Assembly (NCBI RefSeq): GCF_031143425.1
Contig: NC_090438.1
Span: 778,359,138 to 778,423,137, forward strand
DNA from: Pleurodeles waltl
Taxonomy: Eukaryota > Chordata > Amphibia > Caudata > Salamandridae
Direction of reading: 5' to 3'
DNA: 64,000 nt
The notes under the pieces are model-generated. The model did no database searches. It saw nothing but the letters and a program-made list of their open reading frames with translations, and was not told the DNA's origin. Made by a program: the position numbers and the translations under genes. Below are positions 33,090 through 43,392 of this stretch, in pieces (position 1 is the first letter of the stretch; every line of letters starts with the position of its first letter).

Positions 33090-36000
33090 CACCTCAAGAT
33101 TGTTAGGATACTGAGTCTCAATGTCCGGGGCCTTAACTCCCTTGCAAAGTGACTAGCACTTCTGTTTTTAAGAGATTCGAACTGGGATATCGCTCTCCTA
33201 GAGGAGACACAATTCCTAAAAAGAACTGGGGGAGATTGTGGGCCCAGTAGTTTGATAGGCAATACTTCTATGACGGACCCAGCAAGAAGGTGGGAGTCCC
33301 AATATTACTGGCTATCAACTTCCAGGGCCAAATTATACAAGCCCAAGTAAAAATAAAGGAGTGGCTTCTCTACCTATGCATCTCTGAATATTTACACCTT
33401 CACCCTTGCCACATTATTCGCACCTAATGACCAGCAAGAGCAGTTCCTCCTTAGCACCCGTGGCCTGGTTGCCAAGCCTCCAGACACTGACACGGGGGCT
33501 TTAACCTCATCCAAAAGTCTTCACTGGACAGATCAACCCTGAGATCGGACTAATCCTGGGCCTTCACGGCCACAGCATTGCAGTGTCTGAATGACATAGG
33601 ATTGGCAGATGCTTCATGTTCCATGCACCCCTTTTCTGCAGGATGCACCTTCTTCTCTGCTTTACAACGGGCATATGCTCAAATTGATTATTTCTTAGTG
33701 TTCCTAGGTATTCTAATGGCCAAAGGCCAGTCTGACATGGAGGTGGCGGTGTTCTCTGACTACTCCTCTGTCATGATCACTTTACATGCGCCTTGGCTAA
33801 CCACTCCACACCAGCCATGGAAACATATCGATAAACTACTAATATGTGAATCCACTAAAAAAACAATCCAATAGGCCATCCAACATTTTCTCCAAACAAA
33901 CAACACACCCAACCCCACCCCCTGCATTTCCCTTGTCTGGGAGCTGCTGAAACCAGTAATAAGGGGACTCTTTTGGCCATCTCAGTGAAACTCAGTAGGA
34001 TGAGGCGAGATAAACGCACAGTGCTAGAAGGTCAAGTGAGGGCACTTGAGGATGACCATAAATGATCAGGTGCCCTTAGGTTGTGTTGGCAACTAACTCT
34101 TGCCAGAAAGCAACTTAAAGCATTAGACTGGGACAGAACTGAATATGCTCTCCTCTGCACCAAACAAAAAAATTATGTAGGGTGCAACAAGGCTGAACGC
34201 CCACTCGCCCATAAACCTACAAGGGCAGGCTCACCAAGATTTAGACAGCGAAAGGCCATGAAGCATACACCGATGCAGAAATAGCTCGGGCCTTCGAGCA
34301 CTTGTGTGATAACCTCTATGTGTTGGAAAAAACAGATCCAGAGGGGATTAGAGTGTTCCTCTATTCAACGCACACCACTGGCTGGCCTGAGGGAGATGCA
34401 CTCCCCTTGGAGATGCACTCTGCTTGGAAGAGATCTGAATGGATGAAGTCCTTGCTGCCATATCCCAGCTACAGCCTGGCAAATCCCCTGGGACTGATGG
34501 TTTCCGCCCTGGTTTCTACAAACTATTTGGGCCACAACTAACTCCTGCCCTTGCCTGACTATAAAACTCAGACGGGGAGACCGTCACCCTTCTTAAAATG
34601 ATGCAGGAAGCAGTGATTAATGTGATACCCAAACCTGGGAAAGACCCTACACTATGATCATCATATCACCCAATATTCCAGTTAAATCTTGATGCCAAGC
34701 TTATCACATGCATTCTAGCTACCCCCCTACATCCATACATGCAGTGGCTTGTAGGTCCCATCCAGGCAGGGTCTATAGAGGACTGGGGCTGCAGTGACCA
34801 AATACCTTCTCCACCTCATAGACAAAACTGCCCGGTCACAAATCCCAACATTACTCTTATCAATTGATGCTGAAAAAGCATTTGACTGAGGAGAGTGTCC
34901 ATTTTCTCTGATCTGTTATGGATAACATTGGTTTGAGGAAGCGGTTCCCAACGAGGGTCTGGAGTAGCCGAATCAAATGTTTAAGTGAGATTTAATGGAC
35001 TGACAACCCAACCCTTTAAATTAGCCAAGGGACACTCGCCAAGAATTCTCCCTATCCCGACTTCTCCTTGCCCTATATATGGAACCGCTAGCAAAGTGGA
35101 TACAGGCAAACACACTAATCAAAGGCATCACCCTCAGCAACCAGGAATATAAAAATAGCCCCTTATGCCAGCTATGTCATGTTGGCCCTAACCCAGTCAC
35201 ACTCCTTTCTCTCAGACCTCATTAAGGAGCTGGACACGTTTAGAAAGGTTGCCGACTCCAAAGTGATTATCCAAAACAATCATGTCCTCAACCCAACCAT
35301 GCTACAGGATGACAAGGCCCAACTGGAATGACTCTTTTCCCTTCCATGGGCGAGTCAAGGGGTGATTTACCTGGGACCAAAACTATTCCTTACCCTGCAG
35401 AAGACTGTGGAACGCAACTGCGCCAATCTCATTACCACCACCAGAAGGGATACACAAAGCTGAAGGCCTCTCATGGGTAGACAAAATCACAGCAGTAAAA
35501 ATGAACCTACTACCCAACATATTGTACACCATGCAGACCCTCCTTCCACACCCATCCTCTCCTCTGATATGCAAGCTCCAGCACATGACAGAGACCTATA
35601 TCTGGAATAGCAAGAAGGCAAGCTTACTAACCTATGAGAAATGGAGGCTCAGGCATCCCCATCTTACCCACTACTATCTAGCAGCCAACTCAGATACATG
35701 ATGGAATGATAAAAGTCACTCACAGAAAAGCATTGGTGTTTATTGATCAATCTATATCAGGGACACATTTGTAAAATCCCTTGGATCGCTAAAAAATACC
35801 ACCTTCCAGGTGTCTATATCTCACCTCTGACACAGGTGATGACGAAGCCATGGAATAGAGTCATGATAGCAAAGAGTCTGTCCACATCCATTTCCCACCT
35901 CACACCCACTATGAGCAACCCTGAGTTCTTACCTACTCAATCTGACACAGAATTCCACGCCTTTCAAACAGCCAACTGCAAACGAATCAGCGGTACTAGA

Positions 36001-36490
36001 TGTCTGGCAAATCCAACTTAATTACGGCATTTCCTCCAATGAGCACTGGCGTGTTTTCCCCACATGCGTCTAGGCAACTCACGAAATTTGAAATATGGGT
36101 GCTAACCAAGAAAGAAAACAAAAGCCTACTCTCTGACATATACAAATTCTTAAAACAGACCCAGAGACTCCAGTAAATCTCCAGCCCGGAGATGACAGGA
36201 GACTGAAAAAGAATGCTCCTTCATACCCAAGGAATGGTCCAATATTCTTCAAGGAGCCCACATCTCCTCCCTCAGCACCGCAAGGAAAAAATGCTTGCTT
36301 CAGACTTCTCACTACCGGTAATATACCCCAGCCAGACTGGCGAAATGGAAACATAATAGCACAGATGTCTGTTGATGGAACTGTGTCCAAGTAGGTACAC
36401 TAAGACACCTGCTCTGCCACTGCCCTAAACTAAAAGGGTACTGCGAGTCAGTGTAGGAAGACATTGATTAAATTTTTGCATGGATATCCC
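33090..36490 (+). pseudogene. Tx1/L1-type LINE ORF2 remnant (endonuclease and reverse transcriptase)
   Basis: Starts with an endonuclease-like RILSLNVRGLNSLAK near 33108, continuing ALLEETQFLK. RT motif LLLSIDAEKAFD lies at about 34852-34887 and is followed directly by TGA. The YADD catalytic box is replaced by YASY at 35164-35175 within APYASYVMLALTQ. The C-terminal part includes LINLYQGHICKIPWIAKKY near 35746 and LRHLLCHCPKLKGY near 36400-36440, a Cys/His pattern usual at the end of such proteins. Numerous stops and frame changes make it a pseudogene. Confidence 0.7.
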
Positions 36491-36629
36491 CTGTTTTCCT
36501 AGCTGTGTGCTGCTGGCACTCCTACACTCACTGGCCTACCCACTTCACTCTGACAGGGGAAAGGCAACAGCAATAGGTCTTTGTGCTGCCAAAAAGGTAA
36601 TCACATCTAAATGGGGCAAGGATGTACAC

Positions 36630-36865
36630 CATGGGCATCCACGGAGGGGGGGCAAAGGTGGGCACTTGCCCCCCCCCCGTATTCATGTACAGTCTGGTGT
36701 GCAGGAGCACAGCGCAACGCAACACTAAGGCCGCCATAGTGTTACGCTGCCTGTACTATAATAACTATGCCCCTGCGCTTTTTGACATTGTCAAAATGGG
36801 TCGGTGGATGGATGACATTAAAATTATGCCCACCCCCCCTGAAAAAATGTCTGCGGACACCCATG
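36630..36865. mobile_element. MITE inserted in the Tx1/L1-type LINE
   Basis: Left end CATGGGCATCCACGGAGGGG and right end reading CATGGGTGTCCGCAGACATT in reverse complement are imperfect inverted termini about 16-20 bp long. The interior has C and G runs (36652-36680). No coding capacity and no certain target duplication, so I leave the superfamily open. Confidence 0.65.
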
Positions 36866-37250
36866 CGCAACACCCATCCTCTCAGATTGGCTGCACAAAC
36901 TGTGGGACATTGTTGCAATGGAGACACTTACAATCCCCTTGGAACATGAATTGCCACACTTGATAAAATGCGGGGGCCCTGCATCTGATTCTTTGCCTGA
37001 GACTTCCGGGAACTGACCTGCTCCCTAAACCTTTGACTACTCAGACTAACATGAGATGAGGGTTTGACGGAACAACAAAATGGATCCTGAATGTAAGGAC
37101 CCAAACCGAGCCTACAGTCCAACTCTGAGGCTCCACCTCTTGAGCGGGACCGCTCCAATCTCCTCCCATTCCATGTTGCTGGCCCCCATCCTCCACTTTT
37201 CTCACCCTCACCATATCCTCACCCCTCATGGTTCAGCCTCTCCAGCTGTT

Positions 37251-39920
37251 AGGTGTAGGTGAGAGTATATGCTATCCAAATAATAGCTGAGCAAGCATTT
37301 CTTCCAACTGTCAAATTCCAAAGAGCTTGACAAGCATATTTTACCACACATCCTTGAAAGCGCCCCTTGTACAGTTCTTTAAAAACATACCATACTTGGT
37401 AAACCTTGCAAGCAGTCGAAGGCATGACTTGCAGTCGGCGCAGACTTTGGAACTGGAAAAGCAGCGAGGTTTACTATTTTAGAATGCATTGAGGCCTATA
37501 GAAGCTATTGAAATTGTGGTGACTTCTTGGATGCGTCATCACTTATTGCACTATCAGAGTTCCCTGTCTCCAACACACAAATCAGGTTCACCAGCTGCTT
37601 CAGCTTTCAAAACAGTTACATAATAAATTAGTCTCACTCTTCGGAAAGATTCCCAGAATGCCGGGGACAGCCGCTTGGCCCCGACCCCCGCCATTCGCAC
37701 TTTCATTTACAGATCAGCAGCACGGCAGCTTTAGAAACAACCGTCCCCAAGTCTATTCATTTCTGCGGCGCCCCTTGTTTTCTTTGCGAAAGAGAAACAG
37801 TCGAATGAAGAAAACATGCTAAAATTAAAGTGACGCACTTGACAGCGAATGCAAGCCGAGGTGTGTTCTCTTGTGGGCCTGGCAGCCCAGTCAGCCATAG
37901 TTCCCTCCACCAACTGACAGCTAGTCGGAGCTTGTCAGCGTTTGTTTCATCGGGGGAACCGAAAGATGCCAAGAAAAGGGAGTTCCCCTGTCTGACTTGC
38001 TCAATATTAACATCTAAAGTATGTGTCACGCTAGGCCATAGATGACAGATAAATACCTGCAGTGTGGAATTGTACTTTATACCATTCCTTAAGCGTTGAT
38101 TATTGTTTTTTTATTTTATGCAAGCATCAATGCCCACGGTTTACTATAAAGAACACTCACAAGTTCACTTGAAATGTTGTTTAAAGTGGCATATATGCTA
38201 ACAATGCAAAAACAGGTCAAGGTGAGTTATATCATGTGATAGCGGAGTGAGGATTGCTGCGTCTATCCGTCCTCGCTGCAGTACCAAGAAAGAGTGCATG
38301 CATGTTGTCAGGCAACTAAAATTGTTGTAATGGAAAATTAGCTTATTTATTTAGCAATTTTAGTAAATGTAAAAGAATGTCTTTGAATCAGTGCGTGCCA
38401 CCATATAGACAAGCCAACAAGTTTGCACCGTTCCAGAGAAGGTGCAAGACTTTTACAATTACTGTAAAACAGCCCCAAACCTTCGACATCTACGCTCTTC
38501 CAATATAGCCGTCAAGTGCGCTAGAATACGGCCAATCATGGCACTGGGTGCGCAAGCTCCGAGCATGGTAAGAGTATATTACGGCGACCAGAGGCAGAGT
38601 CTACCACCTATAATCATAGTGGTAATAAATAGGCTAGGGTCAGATGACAACGACAGTAGAAGAAGACTCAATGCTATGGCCACAACTAAGAAAAGCATTC
38701 TGTACACATGACACTTATAGAGCTGTAGTAACTATGCTTGCTAAAGTCTGTCAGTTTTCAGCCTTTCATTTCCATGACAACTGGAACACCCCAGCTACAT
38801 GATTTAGCTATACTAGAGATCTCATGATCCATAATAGCCCTGGTTTTAACAGGCAGCTCAAATTATATGCAGACTATATGGTACTGTGGGTTAATTCAGC
38901 ATTTGTTAAGATTTGTTTGTTACCTGAATGTTACAGATCTGTTGTGGAAATGATCATTGCTTGGAGGCCATTAGCATAAATCATCGCATTTTACGTCTAA
39001 TTGGTGGGGGGGGGGGGGGGCACTAAGGCACTATCTGTCAATCAAGACTGAAGTAGAGACAGCTGAGTTCAAGCACCTGTTTGCGCACAAAAAGAAGGGG
39101 CAGGATGCCTGGTAGGCCTGGAACGGAACCCCTAGCCTGCACTCCCTTAAAATGAGTTGAAGGCATGACGTTCTCTTCCTATTTCAGTTATGGGCCTGGG
39201 AGCCCTTTTGAACTTGGTCTTCCTCCTCAAGGATTTGTTCATTACAGATTTATCCACTTCTGTTTGAGATAGACGTGTTTAGACTTTCTAAGGTGCCGCT
39301 CCGTTGCTTCTTGTGTTATTGTACGGTATGGTATGGATATAATGCTTACTACCCCTGTTAGGACACGGAAGCACTTTGCCGACAGACAGCACGCTACTCT
39401 GTTGGCATCAAGTGTTAATGATTATGTCCAACATATTGGCTGCAGTTTATCAAACAGATGTCATGCAGTTTGTTAGTCTTGTTGTCCAACTATCATGTGA
39501 TTCTTTGCATAAACAGGTTGTATATTGTTTAAAAAAACTGGATGGTGTGAACCAAATTGTGGCCTGAGGCAGACAGAATATTTAAGGGAATTTGAAGGAA
39601 CCGCAGGTGAGGCTGGAAAAACACTCCTGGGATACTGCTGCCCTGAAATGACACACTGAATGTATTGTTGTGGATCTTGTAACAGCTAATTCATGCATTA
39701 TATAATATTATTAGCAGGTGGTTATCTGCCAAACAAAAAGTGCTTACATGGTAAATGACATGCAAACATATATGCACTTGCAATGCACTGGGGTTTTAAG
39801 TTTCTTGACAGATGTTCAAAGCTTGTTGCAGTACTGTAAGCAGTTGCACTTCGATGTAAGATCTGCCTTCAGGAAGGGTAATACTGCGGATGGTGAATGT
39901 CTAATGTTGAGAATAAACAT
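37251..39920. other. Non-coding interval, no gene recognised
   Basis: Short open frames only, without family motifs. A G17-18 run lies at about 39005-39020. Nothing else could be assigned. Confidence 0.5.
39005..39020 (+). repeat. Poly-G run
   Basis: An uninterrupted run of at least sixteen G follows TTGGTGG. Its length may be uncertain because such runs are error-prone in sequencing. Confidence 0.85.
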
Positions 39921-40204
39921 TATGGCCCTCATTACAACATTGGCGGTAAAAGCCGCTTACCGCCGTGCAGAAGACCGCCAACACACCGCCGCAGCAGCGG
40001 AATTCCGCCACGGTCATTATGACCCACTGATCAGAATCCGCCAAAATTCAGACACCCACAGAAGTCCACCACACCAAAGGTCAGTGATAAACTGGCGAAA
40101 ACAAAACCTGCACCGTCACGCCAACAGAAATACGCCCACACTATCACGACACACAAATCCAAGTGGCGGTCTTTCAACTGCGGTATTCCATTGGCGGTAC
40201 ACAC

Positions 40205-40500
40205 CGCCGCGCTCAAAGTACACACACATTTACAATATACTACCACATTAGACAATTCCAAATACACACACCTGATACACATACACACACAACTCCCACA
40301 CACCCAATACAATATAAAATACACACCCACATCACCCACAAACCCCTACAACAAAATTACAGAGAGAAGGCCAGAGAGAGACACTACAAACAACTACCAA
40401 GCATCCACAGGCACACAATACCATCACCCACATAACTTCCACACACCTCACACAACACACTACTAAATATCACCCCACTTATCACTACACACACCACCCC
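40205..40500 (+). repeat. AC-rich simple sequence in the Harbinger leader
   Basis: ACACACAC-type tracts interspersed with ACCCAC words before the ATG at 40522. Low complexity, no gene. Confidence 0.75.
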
Positions 40501-40521
40501 ACACATCACCCACACCACCCC

Positions 40522-42220
40522 ATGGCACAGCAAAGACACCCAAGGTTCTCTGAGGAGGAGCTCAGGGTCATGGTGGAGGAAATCGTCCGGGTAGAGCCAC
40601 AGCTATTCGGATCACAGGTGCAGCACACCTCCATAGCTAGGAAGATGGAGCTATGGTGAAGAATAGTGGACAGGGTCAACGCAGTGGGACAGCACCCAAG
40701 AAATAGGGATGACATCAGGAAGAGGTGGAACTACCTACGGGGGAAGGTGCGTTCCGTGGTCCCAAGACACCACCTGGTGGTTCAGCGGACTGGCGGCGGA
40801 CCCCCACCTCCTCCCCCACAACTAACAACATGGGAGGAGCAGGTCTTGGCGATTCTGCATCCTGAGGGCCTCGCAGGAGTAGATGGAGGAATGGACTCTG
40901 GTAAGTCAAAACTTAACTATTACATCCCCCACCCTACCTGCATGCTATCACATACCCCCACCCTCACCCTCACCCCCATCACTCCAACTCCTCACAAATC
41001 TCCCAACATCACAAACCACACATCCTAACACCAAGCCCTGCATGCAACAACAAAGCATAGACATCCATCACCAAAGCATGGCCACTGCACATACCCATAC
41101 ACCCCCCTAAACCACCATCACACAAGGTCCCACACAGGAATGCAAGCACTGGGGTACACGGTCACCCACCCATTGCACACCATGCCACACACAGATGTAA
41201 TAAACATCCTTTTGTACCCCTGCAGGACCCCTACCCAACATCACCGGACAAGAGGGTCCACACATGTACACACCACCAACAGAAGTGGCCCACAGTGATG
41301 GCAGCAGCTCTTTCCAACTGAATCTAGATTACCTGCCTGGCCCATCGGGGTCCTCTGGACAGTCGGTTCCCCTGACACAGTCACAGGCCACCACAGAGCT
41401 TCCCCCCTCTGGAAACACCAGCACAGCACCCACCCAGCAGGCCCATATCTCTGTCCTCAGGACACATCAATCAGCAGTGTGTCCACCACTACAGGGAACC
41501 CAGGCTAACCCACCACCCCAACAACAACAGGGACCTGGGGGCAGTGGCAATGGGCACACGGTCCAGGGGACAGAGGCCCAGGAACATAGGGGAACTGGGA
41601 GGGCTGCTGTGCGACAGGGGGAGGACAGGCCAAGGGAACCACCTCTCCACGAGGCCCTATCCAACATCGTGGGAGCCTACCACCATTCCCAGGAGACGAT
41701 GGCAAAGGTACTGGCCAAGTTTCAGGAGACCCAGCGGCTGCTGCAGGAGGAACAGTATTTGGGCTTCAGGGAGGAACTCAGATCCATCAATTCCACCCTG
41801 GGCACCATCGTAGGGGTGCTGAAGGAAGTCCTCAACACCAGGAGGGACACTGTTGCACAACAAGGGGCCCCTGACACTAGCCTGGACGATGAACTGCCCA
41901 CCACCTCTGCCGGCGCTAGTGGACAGGAGGCACCGCCATCATCCCCGCTGCCCAGGAAGCCACCACCAGCACCAGCCCCGCTGGGCCAGACAGGACCGCC
42001 AGCAGCTGAGTCACTGCCAAGGACCCCGCCGCCACAAGCACCGCTGAACAGGACACCGCCGCCACAAGCACCGCTGAACAGGACACCGCCGCCACAAGCA
42101 CCGCTGAACAGGACACTGCCGCCACAAGCACCGCTGCCAAGAACACCGCCGTCACAAGCACCGCTCCCAAGGACACCGCCGCAACAAGCACCGCTGGCCC
42201 ATGAGCGCCAAGGGCACTGA
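40522..42220 (+). pseudogene. Harbinger Myb/SANT-like protein gene, two exons, with a premature stop
   Basis: Exon 1 is 40522-40900: ATGGCACAGC start, then RFSEEELRVMVEEIV at residues 8-22 and RDDIRKRWNYLRGKVR near 62-77, a Myb/SANT-like DNA-binding domain. The donor is CTCTG|GTAAGT. Exon 2 starts after CCCCTGCAG at 41226 and joins in phase, restoring a Gly codon, then runs to the TGA at 42218-42220. The joined frame is about 457 codons. Exon 2 holds a Gln/Pro/Ser-rich linker, a predicted helical coiled region (ALSNIVGAYHHSQETMAKVL, LQEEQYLGFREELRS) and six Pro-rich decapeptides of the type TPPPQAPLNR. Codon 46 is TGA (40657-40659) in the middle of the DNA-binding domain, so this copy is dead unless read through. 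In active Harbinger elements such a protein binds the ends and helps carry the transposase to the nucleus. Confidence 0.75.
42020..42199 (+). repeat. Six 30-bp coding repeats at the end of the Myb-like gene
   Basis: Near-identical units with the core CCGCCACAAGCACCGCTGA encode TPPPQAPLNR-type decapeptides. They form a Pro-rich C-terminal tail. Confidence 0.9.
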
Positions 42221-42363
42221 CGCTACTGAGTCCGTCACGAGCAGGATGAAGCACTCTGGGCACAAGGCCCCCTCCAGAACCAGTGGAGAGATACATGCAC
42301 TACCTCTGTCCTTGGTAGGAAGAAGCACTCTGGGAAGAACCAGTGGAGAAAGGCATCCACCTG

Positions 42364-42545
42364 AGAGACCGTGGCTTTGCACTCCCCAGGATAATGCAGT
42401 GGGCAACCCACCCACTGAAGAGACTTCAGAGACTGTGGCTTTGCACTCCCCAGGATAATGCAGTGGGCAACCCACCCACTGTAGAGACTTGAGAGACTGA
42501 GGCTTTGCATTCCCCAGGATTTAACAGTGGGCATGTGGCCCCCTC
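42364..42545 (+). repeat. 64-bp tandem repeat, about three copies
   Basis: GTGGCTTTGCACTCCCCAGG starts at 42371 and again at 42435, with a diverged copy at 42499. Each is followed by CAGTGGGCAACCCACCCACT, itself self-complementary. It lies just downstream of the Myb-like gene. Confidence 0.9.
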
Positions 42546-42972
42546 ATGGATTTGGCGTTGTGCATTCAACCGGCTGAGGTGCTGCCCCTTTCCCTTCCCC
42601 CTGAGGTGTCTGTTTTCTTGCTATCTGAGACCCCTGCAGTGTTCTCTCCGTCATGTTCGGGGATTGAGTGTGGGCCTCACCCATGCTGTGTGGGCCCAGT
42701 ATTCCACGGATTTCAATGGAGCACTACCTGGACTACTATTCTTGGTGTATATATTTGTTTATAGTGTATATATATTTTTGCATCCTGGATTTTAATATAT
42801 TACAATGGTTACACTCATTTGCTTTTGTCTTTGCATTCTTCTGGGGGGTTTGGGGGGGTGTATCATGCTGTATTAGTGTGTGTGTTGTAGTGGGCGAGGG
42901 TGGGGGTGGGGGTGTTGCGTGTGTGTGTCCCTGTTTTTTCCCTCCCCCCTCCCCTGTGCCGTAGGTGCAGTA

Positions 42973-43061
42973 CTCACCGTTGTCTTCGCCGCCGGCGTTC
43001 GTGCATCCTGGTAGAGGAGCAAGAAGATGAGGACTGGCAGGATCTGGAGCTCGGGTTCCAT
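42973..43061 (-). pseudogene. Possible first exon of a lost Harbinger transposase
   Basis: On the minus strand an ATG at 43061 begins a Leu-rich short frame (MEPELQILPVLIFLLLYQD). In the neighbouring frame the following bases read MHERRRRRQR, an Arg-rich string of the kind found at the start of Harbinger transposases, and then reach a good donor CAACG|GTGAGT near 42973. No downstream exon with a DDE domain follows toward 42.2 kb. The assignment rests on position and composition only. Confidence 0.3.
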
Positions 43062-43392
43062 GGCGTCCGGATTCCTTGTGGGGTGTGTAGAGGTGAGCGT
43101 TTTCCCTTCGAAGTCCTGTTTCCGCCGTGTTTTTGTTCGCAGTGAATCTGCTCCGGAAAAGTTGGCGGATTGGTAGGTTGCGATACTGTGGGCAGTACAT
43201 TGTCCTCCGCCTCTCTGTTGGCGGTGACCGCCAAGCTGTTTGTTTGTACCGCCGTGGCGGTCGGAGTGTTAAAGTGGCTGTCTTTGTTGGCGGTTTCCAC
43301 CACGGTCATAATTGCAATTTGTTTTCTGCCGGCCTGTTGGCGGTCTTACCGCCGCTTTAACACCAATCGCCAGGGTTGTAATGACCACCTAT

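Larger units (their letters stand above)
30946..37250 (+). mobile_element. Degenerate Tx1/L1-type LINE, near full length
   Basis: The 5' region begins near GTCAAGATGGTGGCCAGG. An ORF1-like part lies around 32.0-32.7 kb and an ORF2-like part around 33.1-36.5 kb, both on the plus strand, with many stops and frameshifts. Motifs seen are listed under the two coding remnants. The order and the sequence style fit the Tx1/L1 group. A 236-bp MITE interrupts the 3' part at 36630-36865, after which the LINE frame resumes (ILSDWLHKLWDIVAMETLTI). The 3' boundary near 37250 is approximate. Confidence 0.75.
39924..43389 (+). mobile_element. PIF/Harbinger-type DNA transposon with a Myb-like gene
   Basis: The left end GGCCCTCATTACAACATTGG and the right end, in reverse complement GGTGGTCATTACAACCCTGG, are inverted termini sharing TCATTACAAC. 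The 3-bp TAT lies outside both ends (39921-39923, 43390-43392). Subterminal GGCGGT/ACCGCC words are dense on both sides. The interior encodes a two-exon Myb/SANT-like protein on the plus strand, the second gene typical of Harbinger transposons. No full DDE transposase is visible, only a possible first exon on the minus strand near 42.97-43.06 kb. Harbinger target sites are usually TWA, so the exact end may be off by a base or two. Confidence 0.75.
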
